From the NCBI GenBank assembly GCA_014885115.2, contig WKLE02002626.1:1-10335 (forward strand): a stretch of DNA of 10,335 bases. Direction: 5' to 3'. Origin of the DNA: Asterionellopsis glacialis. Taxonomy: Eukaryota; Bacillariophyta; Plagiogrammaphyceae; Rhaphoneidales; Asterionellopsidaceae. A model generated the notes under the pieces. The model had not been told where the DNA came from and ran no database searches. It saw only the letters and a list, made by a program, of their open reading frames with translations. Every line of letters begins with the position of its first letter. Position 1 is the stretch's first letter. Of the stretch, positions 1-7,597 are shown one piece after another. Position numbers and translations under genes: made by a program.

Positions 1-422
1 GAGGGAAAAGTGCGCATTCGCCAGCGCAATGACAATTCGCATTTTTCTACCTTGGTGAGTTTATGGAGAGAAAATCGTCCCAGTATGATGCACACGTTGA
101 TCGCCTGGTTGTGTCAGACATTTTGGATACCCTCCTTCTGTGCTCGTCGTTCTTGATGTAATGGTGACAGCATGTATCGCTGCGTGTTCGGTTTGATTGG
201 TGAAAATGAAAACTCAAGTGCGTTCACGTCTCAATCAAATTGCCAACATCTGAAATTACCAAGATTGACGACACAGTCAGAAAACTCTCTTCTTTCTCGC
301 ACTCTCTCCTCTCTCCAAAGAATCCGTCGCATATTGGGATAGTACACAATAGAAGCATGCATTCAAAGGAAGACTCTTTCCTGTAAAGACAAAACACACC
401 TCAACACTAAACATAATTCATA
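1..422. other. Upstream region of the Deg protease gene, no supported gene
   Basis: No gene can be supported here. Frame 1 on the + strand is open from the window edge to a TGA at 157-159, about 52 codons. That is short enough to occur by chance, although it could be the tail of a gene that starts outside the window. TTTGATTG at 192-199 and CAATCAAA at 232-239 form an 8-bp inverted repeat of unknown meaning. A pyrimidine-rich run follows at about 283-317. A small upstream ORF of nine codons (357-386) lies 36 nt before the start codon at 423. I found no clear TATA box. Confidence 0.5.
283..317 (+). promoter_or_regulatory. Pyrimidine-rich tract, possible transcription-start region of gene 1
   Basis: An almost uninterrupted run of C and T (CTCTCTTCTTTCTCGC followed by repeated CTCTC) lies about 105-140 nt before the ATG at 423. 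Pyrimidine-rich tracts of this kind are often found near transcription starts in compact eukaryotic genomes. The role here is inferred from position and composition only. Confidence 0.25.
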
Positions 423-2828
423 ATGACAACAACAATACGACAAGGACGAACAAACGTGGTTCACAATAATGTTGTCATGATGCTCGTTTTATCAGTTTTT
501 TCCTTAATGGCCTTCTTGGTAACAGGATTCCAATCACAACCCTATTCTTCTTCTTTTTCATTGTCACAAATAATCCTACAACATAACACTGGTATAAACA
601 ATGACTTTCGACGACATCCTCAACAACAATCGCGGGCGTTAAATGGCAGATCATATCAATATTATTGGGCATTACAAATGTCACCTCGTGGAAAACACGA
701 CAAGAAGAAAAAATTAAAACGCAAATGGTTGAAACGTCAACGAGACAAATTAGTATTTGGTAAACATCTACTTTCATCCGAAAGCAATTCCTCAACTACG
801 AACAATATACTTAGGTTTGGATTATCCAATAGTACAAGAACAAACAGCACAGGAATCTTGACGAATACTACTACAAGTAATGATAACAAGTGGAGTTTAT
901 GGCGACGTATGTTTGGACGAAAAGCCACGGCCGCAACAACAACAGCAGCAGCAGTAAAACGAACAAAATCAAGATTTTTAGAACAAAAGACGAACATGAA
1001 GAAAAAGAAGAATGATAGGCGAGGAAAATCCACGGGGACTTCTCTTGACAAGACGAAAAAGAAAAAGAGTAAATTTGTAGGGTACTTGTTTAATACCACA
1101 CTATTGGCATTGGCCTTATTTGTGGTAGCACCTTTCATGTCCAATGAAGCATGGATGGAATTCAATAACAACAATGAAGGAAAACCAACTAGTGTGAAGA
1201 GTCTCCCATCGTGGATGCAAAATCAATTCAATAAGGGATTCATTGGAGATGGTGATGATAATGACGAGAACATGATAGTAAATGACAACCAAGTGACACC
1301 TGAAAAACCATCTATTGCATCAAAGGATGGAAAAGGCGCTGATAAAGATTCATCGCCGTCCTCGTCTACCGAGAAAGAACAGAATACAGCAGGGACAATA
1401 ATACCCGAAAAGCGTAATATTCGAGAATCTCCTCCTCCCTCTTCTCCACCAGAAAGAGAAGAATCGTTAGATAGTAAGCGTCAAAGAGCATTAGCATATG
1501 TGACAGAAGCTGTACAAAAGGTTGGTCCAGCTGTGTTACGGATTGATACAGAAAGTTATATGGGTGATGAAGCAGATCAAGTATTACCATCACCACGTCC
1601 ACCTGGATGGGTCCAACAGGGGCAAGGCTCTGGTCTTATATTTGATTCAACACAAGGTTTGGTACTTACCAATGCTCATGTTGTGGAAGATGCAACCAAA
1701 GTGAAAGTGACACTAACGGATGGACGTGTGTATGATGCTGAAGTACGTGGTAGTGATGAAATTGTAGACATTGCTGTATTGAAAATATTACCATCTAAAA
1801 AGACTCCTACAGCAACAACAGCAACGGGATCATCAATATCAGCATCATCACCATCCAATCATCGATTTGATTCATCAGAATTACCCTTAGCTACATTGGG
1901 TGATAGTGATGATTTACGTGTAGGACAGATTGTTATTGCTGTGGGCAGTCCAGGAGGGTTAGACAATACAGTTACCATGGGAATTATTTCTGGTCTAGAG
2001 CGATCCTCTACAGTTGTGGGTATACCGCATAAGAAAGTGGATTATATCCAAACAGACGCAGCTATCAATCGTAAGTTTTTTCAGACCCTTCTTGGACGAA
2101 AGATTGAGAAAGAGAGAGAAAGGGGATTAGATTATGCCCACGATATCTTTTGTTTCAAACATTTACTTCGTTCTTACTTTTTACGCTCATCGTCTTTCTC
2201 ACGACTGTCGCATGTAGCTGGTAATTCGGGTGGTCCCTTGGTAGATGTAGAAAGTGGTCGGGTTGTGGGTGTGAATGCATGTATCCGTGCCAATATGGAG
2301 GGAACATCCTTTGCAATTCCTATTAATCGCGTGAAAGATATTATGACGGACTTGGCCGAGGGGAAACACATTCACCATAGTTATTTAGGTGTATCAATGG
2401 CAACATGTACACCTGATTGGGCACGTGATCGTAATGAGGCTTTACAAAATTCAGACAAATCCAAACAAGTACCTGAAGTCCACGGTGCATTGGTAACACG
2501 TGTCTTTCATAGGTCTCCAGCTGATTTGGGAAAGATACAAGAAAATGATGTAGTCGTAGAGATTGGAGGGAAGCAAGTCCAATCGGCTGATGATGCTAGA
2601 AGACTTATTGATAGAGCTGTTGTCGGAGAAGATTTGTCTGTTACTGTATTGAGAGATAATTCTGTGCGAGTTACTTTGACTGTTCAACCTGTAGATTTGG
2701 CAACGCGTCTAAGAGAAGTGAAGCGTGAACGACAACGACAACTGTTACAAGAACGATTTAGATTGCAGGAACTTGCCCCCTTTCGTCTCATGGGTGGAGA
2801 GAACACACCATATAGCGATAATACATAG
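423..2828 (+). CDS. HtrA/Deg-family serine endopeptidase with one PDZ domain, probably plastid-targeted (one intron, 2071-2217)
   Basis: The predicted mature mRNA joins 423-2070 to 2218-2828 and encodes 752 residues; unspliced it reads 801. HtrA/Deg proteases (MEROPS S1C) are ATP-independent proteases that degrade damaged proteins, in plastids mainly at the thylakoid.

The trypsin-like domain spans about residues 357-600. The triad is visible as His419 (TNAHVV), Asp449 (IVDIAVL) and Ser553 after splicing (GNSGGP). A single PDZ domain follows from YLGVS at spliced residue 605 to about 708, then a basic Arg/Gln-rich tail.

The N-terminal extension of about 350 residues is unusually long. It has a hydrophobic signal-peptide-like segment (17-35) ending VTG|F36, similar to the diatom ASAF plastid motif. 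A Ser-rich and then Lys/Arg-rich region follows, then a second hydrophobic segment at about 219-239, which could be a thylakoid anchor or signal. Low-complexity acidic and Ser/Pro-rich sequence fills 265-350. A further low-complexity insert lies after Asp449. The family call is firm; the location is inferred. Confidence 0.9.
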   Translation: MTTTIRQGRTNVVHNNVVMMLVLSVFSLMAFLVTGFQSQPYSSSFSLSQIILQHNTGINNDFRRHPQQQSRALNGRSYQYYWALQMSPRGKHDKKKKLKRKWLKRQRDKLVFGKHLLSSESNSSTTNNILRFGLSNSTRTNSTGILTNTTTSNDNKWSLWRRMFGRKATAATTTAAAVKRTKSRFLEQKTNMKKKKNDRRGKSTGTSLDKTKKKKSKFVGYLFNTTLLALALFVVAPFMSNEAWMEFNNNNEGKPTSVKSLPSWMQNQFNKGFIGDGDDNDENMIVNDNQVTPEKPSIASKDGKGADKDSSPSSSTEKEQNTAGTIIPEKRNIRESPPPSSPPEREESLDSKRQRALAYVTEAVQKVGPAVLRIDTESYMGDEADQVLPSPRPPGWVQQGQGSGLIFDSTQGLVLTNAHVVEDATKVKVTLTDGRVYDAEVRGSDEIVDIAVLKILPSKKTPTATTATGSSISASSPSNHRFDSSELPLATLGDSDDLRVGQIVIAVGSPGGLDNTVTMGIISGLERSSTVVGIPHKKVDYIQTDAAINRKFFQTLLGRKIEKERERGLDYAHDIFCFKHLLRSYFLRSSSFSRLSHVAGNSGGPLVDVESGRVVGVNACIRANMEGTSFAIPINRVKDIMTDLAEGKHIHHSYLGVSMATCTPDWARDRNEALQNSDKSKQVPEVHGALVTRVFHRSPADLGKIQENDVVVEIGGKQVQSADDARRLIDRAVVGEDLSVTVLRDNSVRVTLTVQPVDLATRLREVKRERQRQLLQERFRLQELAPFRLMGGENTPYSDNT
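2071..2217 (+). other. Spliceosomal intron in the Deg gene (147 nt, phase 1)
   Basis: The donor is GTAAGT at 2071-2076 and the acceptor is ATGTAG ending at 2217, preceded by a pyrimidine-rich stretch (about 2160-2205) with branch-point-like TTAC and CTCAC. Splicing joins AAT C to CT GGT AAT TCG. This turns the aberrant reading AIN-RKFF into AINPGNSGG, the near-invariant sequence before the catalytic Ser in HtrA proteases. The length is divisible by three and the frame contains no stop, so translation through the retained intron would insert 49 residues without a frameshift. Confidence 0.9.
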
Positions 2829-4566
2829 ATAGATTATAACTTTGTTCGTACAGCTCTACGGTAGGTTGTTGAAAAATCCACATGACGAAACCCAAGGTAC
2901 GAGATTCCACAAGAAAACCTGCAATACTGCTATTCTAGACAAGACTTTTCATTGCACCTTTACGTTTGTCTAAATGCTGGACACTCATTAAAGTTTCACT
3001 CAGGCATTAGCAAAATAAACACAGACAAAGCCTATGAAGTGGTTAGTACTAGGAAGAATTTTGTCCGTATTTTCCTGGTTAACTGACATGTGGCGGTCAT
3101 AATATCATCTCCTAGTACAACGGCTTCATATATGGTGTGAATTGCCTGCGAATACTGTGGTAAGGATATAGTCATCCATGCACCCAAACCCGATAATCTT
3201 ATTGCAAGGCAGATCATCATCTGATCGTAAGCGTAAATAGAGGGATCAATTGTGCCAAATGTTTCTAATGGTGATGAAGGTTTTTACCCGGTATATTGCA
3301 ACTCAAACGAGATCTGGTTTAGAACATTATGGTGTTACTGTTTCAAGGACATCATACTGTAATAATGGTACATACTGCTTGCTTCTGTTGGATTACGAAA
3401 GCATGTCTTTCTCGTACGGAATAGTAAAAATGCCTTTATTCAGATTCTAGAAAATCCAAAGCTACAGCTATAGTTTTGCCTTTATTGATGTTGAATGTCG
3501 TTCTGTGTGGTACGCTCGGTTTCATTAAAACTAGGTAGTGTCGAAATTTCAAAAATTCATCTGGAAGTGTGTGAGCACAAGTTCTAGTCGTATATAGGAC
3601 AATCGTGTTCAGATCGTATACGTTATTAAGTAGAAAGAATAATAGGTGGGCAGACGACATCCTTGATGTGGTATTATTTGAGAATATAATACATAACGTC
3701 GACAACCAAAGGCTCGATGTAAAGTGCCAACTTTACCGTCACAGTGTCTGGTACGTACCTTGGTCCTAGTAGTATCTTAAATCTTACAGGTAGCGGTGAC
3801 ATGTACTGAAAAACACAATATTGTCCCTTAAATCGCAAGAAGTTACAAAGATTCCAAGAGGTATCATGCGACGCCATGGACATCATGAGAGAAAGAAATT
3901 ACAAATTCATATCCCGAGGCATCAACAACTCCAAATACTACAAAAAACGAATGAGACCCGAAACCATCAAAAACTACGTATCAACACCAGAACAAGTCAG
4001 GAAAACAAAACCTCGACAAACACCAAACTAATCGCACTAAAAACGAATCGAACACTAAGAAATAATGAAGTTAGAAGTTAGTACGGTAGGTATTACCTGG
4101 TAATTACATACTCAGTACAGTCATTACGCAGATACTTTCATCCACGATTCACAAATACCCAGATGGAAGGTACTAGCTAAGGAAGTGGTACAGGAACTGT
4201 ACCAGGTACACATCTTACCTGTTTACCTTATGGTCTTTTTCTCACAGATCATTCCCATACCGCCTACTCCTTCGGCACCCACCATTGATTAATTTCTGCC
4301 CGGCATGTTGCGGCGAGAAAGGTTTACCTGTACGAGTACCTGGTACACCTTTTGCATGAAAATATCAAACAGGTACGTACGTACGGTAGCTTTGACTTAC
4401 TCATTGGGTTACACCGTACAAGGAACTCTAGAGAGGTAACCTGTGTAGCGTACCTGGTAGAGTACACCTTTTGTAGGTTGGGAATGCGAAACGCGAGTCA
4501 ACTGAATACAGGGACCCCTCTCAAGAGTCCTACACTGGTTTCTGCCATAATTTTCCTGAACTCACC
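2829..4566. other. Gene-poor intergenic region with weak ORF fragments
   Basis: This 1.7-kb stretch holds the 3' region of the Deg gene and the upstream region of the ABCG gene. An AATAAA at 3014-3019 is a possible but distant polyadenylation signal. Short minus-strand open frames lie at 3032-about 3285, 3436-3705 and 3674-3886. None has an intact recognisable domain, and they may be chance ORFs or decayed gene fragments. On the + strand, 3876-4031 encodes a very basic 51-residue frame and 3821-4081 a second basic frame in another register. Both sit in an A+C-rich tract (92 of 120 bases at 3901-4020), which by itself favours Lys/Thr/Asn/Gln codons and long open frames. I do not call any of these as genes. 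Confidence 0.5.
4081..4465. repeat. GTAC/TACCWGGTA motif cluster upstream of the ABCG gene
   Basis: The tetramer GTAC occurs 15 times in these 385 bp, where about 1.5 would be expected at even base composition. Nine-base near-palindromes occur as TACCTGGTA at 4094-4102, 4337-4345 and 4451-4459, and as the reverse complement TACCAGGTA at 4200-4208. GTACCTGGTAC (4336-4346) is the exact inverse of GTACCAGGTAC (4199-4209). Two longer direct copies are related by a 5-base insertion: GTACCTGGTA+CACCTTTTG (4336-4354) and GTACCTGGTA+GAGTA+CACCTTTTG (4450-4473, running just past this feature). GTACGGTAG also recurs at 4081 and 4381. The position, ending about 100 bp before the start codon, suggests regulatory sites, but a decayed repeat is equally possible. 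Confidence 0.6.
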
Positions 4567-6572
4567 ATGAGCACCGATGACTATAGTGATGGTGCGTCAA
4601 CCACCAAAAGTGAAATTGGTGGAGTAAATGTTGTCTTTCAAGACCTGTCGTACTCAGTCCCTGTCAAGGAAGCAGAAAATGGAACATTTCAAATTCTTCA
4701 CCTGATGAATGGTTCATTCCTTCCAGGCAAAATGACCGCTCTTATGGGTCCTTCTGGGAGTGGTAAATCAACTCTCCTTGATGTTCTTTCTGGCCGCAAG
4801 AATGCAGGAACAACCGAAGGGTCAGTTCTTCTGAACGGAATGAAACCATCTAGCAAGGATCTCAAACGGCTTGTGGGATATGTGGAACAATTTGATACAC
4901 TCGTCGGAGAGTTAACTGTAGAACAAATGCTTTCGTACACAGCTTCTCTCAAACTGCCAGCATCTTTGTCTCTTGAAGAAAGGCAAGAACGCGTAGAAGA
5001 AGTTATTACAAAGCTCGACCTTGGATCATGTCGTAATACTATTATTGGGTCATCTCTGATGCGAGGAATATCGGGAGGACAAGCCAAGCGTGTAAATATT
5101 GGCCTGGCTATGATTACAAGGCCTCGCATTCTTTTCTTGGACGAACCAACGAGTGGACTTGATTCGCGTACTGCCGATGAAGTGATTGAATTACTACGTG
5201 AACTAGCTCATGAAGGTAGAGCAATTGTATGTACTATTCATTCTCCTACTGGGCATGCATTTGCACAGTTTGATGATTTGCATATGTTACACCAGGGTAA
5301 GACAATTTATGACGGACCACTCTCAAGTGTGCAGTCTTACTTTGAAGGATTAGGGTACAATCGTGATCCGGACTGTTCGTTGCCAGAATGGCTTGTCGAC
5401 CTTACCTCTGATATGCCACGTAAGCTTGAAACCAAAGATTTAATTGGTGTCGAGGAGGTGACTGAGAACAATGAAGCAACTACTATATCTAAGGATAAAA
5501 AATTTGCTGAGTTGTTTGAGAAGTCCGAATTGATAAAGGCTGCAGCAGAACGTCGAGAAAGTATGGCCATGAAAAAGATACCAATAGACAAAGACGATGC
5601 TCCTCCAAGTGAATTTTCAAAATTAATAACACTCTTGAAGTTCCGCATGGTAGCACACTACAAGGATGGACAGTTCCTTGGTACTCGATTTGGTGACAAG
5701 ATTGTGTTTGCTCTTTTGATCCTTTCGCTCTACTGGGGTATTGGTGACAAGGAGGATCCCCAATCTATTACATCAACATCTTCTCTTCTATATTTTATTT
5801 GTGCAATTTGTGGCTATGGTGCTGCAGCTTTTGTCCCAGGCCTTACACTTGAAAGATCACTTTATTACCGCGAGCTTGCTGATGGATGTTACAAACCTGG
5901 AACATATTATATGGCCAAGTTTGTAGAAGAAGGGGTGCTGGCGACCATTACTTCTCTCATTTTCTGTATCATTGTGCATTTTGGTTGTTCCTTTCAAGGA
6001 AATTTCCTCGTCTTTACTGTTTCATACTACCTTACAACAATGATGGGAATTATCATGGCATATGCTGTTGCTGCTTCTGTGCCGTCAATGGAAGCAGCTA
6101 ACGCCATCCTTCCACTTATTGTAACCATTTGGATGTATTTTGGTGGCTTATTTATCAACTTCAACAAAATACCTGTAAGTCCTGCACCATTTTTATATGT
6201 ACTTCTTCCCACTTATGATGTATTTCTTTCACTTAAAATATGAAAACCTTTCTCTTCTTGTTATCTAAAACTTTGTTCGTCTGGCTCTTATGGATTTCAC
6301 AGAAAGGTTGGTACTGGTTTTCTTGGACCTCATTTTTACGTTATGCGTGGGGCTCTATGATGCTAAATCAGTACCAAGATAGTTCACTTGGTGATATTGT
6401 AGTATTCTTAGGTGACGACGGAGAAGGTTTTACTATCTTGGATTTTTATGGCCTAGAGGGATCTATAATGGGCTCTATTGGTGCATGCATCGGCCTTCTT
6501 GCTGTTTTAATTGGAATCTTTGCAGCCATTGGTGTTCTTGCATTAACGCTCATTCGCCATGATAAGCGTTAA
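4567..6572 (+). CDS. ABCG (white/WBC)-type half-size ABC transporter (one intron, 6175-6302)
   Basis: Exons 4567-6174 and 6303-6572 encode 625 residues, the usual size of an ABCG half transporter. The protein would sit in a membrane as a homo- or heterodimer and use ATP to export lipophilic compounds. The substrate cannot be read from sequence.

The order is nucleotide-binding domain then membrane domain, the reverse arrangement typical of ABCG. Visible motifs are Walker A GPSGSGKST (61-69), Q-loop Gln108, signature ISGGQ (168-172), Walker B with Asp192 and Glu193 in LDEPTSGLDS, and H-loop His225. All key residues are intact. A charged linker covers about 290-355. Several hydrophobic segments follow from about 378, including ERSLYYRE and a terminal membrane helix before the basic end IRHDKR.

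The ATG sits in CACCATG. An in-frame TAG at 4474 and the lack of another in-frame ATG support this start. Intron retention would truncate the protein at residue 558. Confidence 0.92.
6175..6302 (+). other. Spliceosomal intron in the ABCG gene (128 nt, phase 0)
   Basis: The donor is GTAAGT at 6175-6180, directly after ATA CCT, and the acceptor is TTTCACAG ending at 6302. Splicing joins NKIP to KGWYWFSWTSFLRYAW, restoring the conserved ABCG stretch between the last two membrane segments. Without splicing the frame stops at TGA 6241-6243. A branch-point-like TCTAAAAC lies at about 6264-6271. Confidence 0.9.
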
Positions 6573-7597
6573 TTATACTCAAGTCCTATGCAGACAAAAA
6601 TCACCTTCATTGTATATGACAATGCCTGTGTCAACCATACTTCTATTTGGATTCTTAGTTGTGATTGTAATAATTTGTTTCATATTTTGAAATCTTTTAG
6701 AAATGAAATGCTGTATTACGTTACAGTTGAGCGAGCTTTTTTTCTTTCCTGAACGCTCATTTGTAATGATTGGTTCTAGATATCGTTTCATGACGCTCTG
6801 TCACGTACACGAATGCAGTTCTCTAGAGCCCAGAAACACTTGTATTTTGAATTCATTAGGATTTTTTTGGGCGGTTGGTGTGCATTTGACAGAGGTGCAA
6901 ATTTCAACGCATAAAGGTTCATTTGGCAGAACTAAAAGCTTTCACCTGAATCTCATCATTGATGTGGGCTCTTACTACCTGAGATTTGATGTATGAGGGT
7001 ATGGTACCCACATTTTACAGGGCTATGAATCTCTTATGCCTCAACTTTTGTTCGTTGTTTCTATACAATATCTGGTGTGTAGACATATTAAAGGACTAGC
7101 TCAAGAGATAATCTAAAGTTGATTGTTCAAGTATCACACACCTATATTCTGCCCCCTCTAGATATAACGTCGGAACGTTGTGTTTTAAAACTATGGAACC
7201 AGTATTTTGTATCTTTATAAATTGGTCTATGTTTGGAATATATCCAGGCTGCATAAGATTGTTTTTAAGTTCGAAATCATTTTAAATAAAATGCCAATAA
7301 TTTCTTAGAAACCATCTAGTATTGGTGTTTCTATTCGATCTCCTTTCTAGAGAGTTGAAAACACTTTCATTGTTGTAAAGTGTTTGATAAATAGTTTACT
7401 TCGTCGGATATTCAATGCTGAAAGTCTTCTTTTTTCTACGTGTACAACATGTCTGGAGTAGATTTATTGTGTTCCTATTCCGCCCATAGAGAGTAGAAAT
7501 TATCATCTTTTTTATTATGTGAGCAAAGGCCCTTGTTCTGAAAAGTCTTCTAAATGTTGGAAACACATGAGTCATCCTGACGAACGAAAAGGGTGAT
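6573..7597. other. Convergent 3' intergenic region between ABCG and HA-domain genes
   Basis: The region is AT-rich and lies between two gene 3' ends that face each other, so it should hold both 3' UTRs and terminators. A 97-residue + strand open frame at 6703-6996 has no recognisable domain and is probably chance. AACGCTCATT is repeated at 6545-6554 (in the end of the transporter CDS) and 6752-6761. I see no RNA gene or mobile element. Confidence 0.5.
7511..7516 (-). terminator. Candidate polyadenylation signal of the HA-domain gene
   Basis: TTTATT on the + strand reads AATAAA on the minus strand, about 80 nt after the TGA stop at 7598-7600. A second AATAAA (minus) is at 7463-7468. The hexamer is common in AT-rich DNA, so this call rests on position only. 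Confidence 0.3.

Noticed and set aside
1..159. C-terminal end of an upstream + strand gene
   Set aside because: Only about 52 open codons at the window edge with no recognisable motif. A minus-strand reading of the same stretch is equally plausible.
737..1174. A 145-codon minus-strand frame rich in Phe, Leu and Val
   Set aside because: It is antisense to the Lys/Asn-rich N-terminal part of the Deg protease. AAG/AAA/AAC codons read as Phe/Leu/Val on the other strand, so its hydrophobicity is an artefact.
3436..3886. Two adjacent minus-strand frames (3674-3886 and 3436-3705) as exons of one gene
   Set aside because: No recognisable domain, no splice pair that joins them convincingly, and lengths compatible with chance.
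4567..6243. A truncated ABCG pseudogene ending at 6243
   Set aside because: The stop lies within a well-formed intron. The spliced frame is complete at 625 residues with all motifs intact.
6240..6572. A separate small membrane-protein gene with its own ATG at 6240
   Set aside because: Residues from 6303 on are the missing C-terminal part of the ABCG membrane domain, and a GTAAGT...CACAG intron joins them in frame. The ATG at 6240 lies inside the intron.
6760..6790. tRNA-like B-box (GGTTCTAGAT)
   Set aside because: It lacks the GGTTCRA consensus, no matching A-box lies at the right distance, and no cloverleaf can be drawn.
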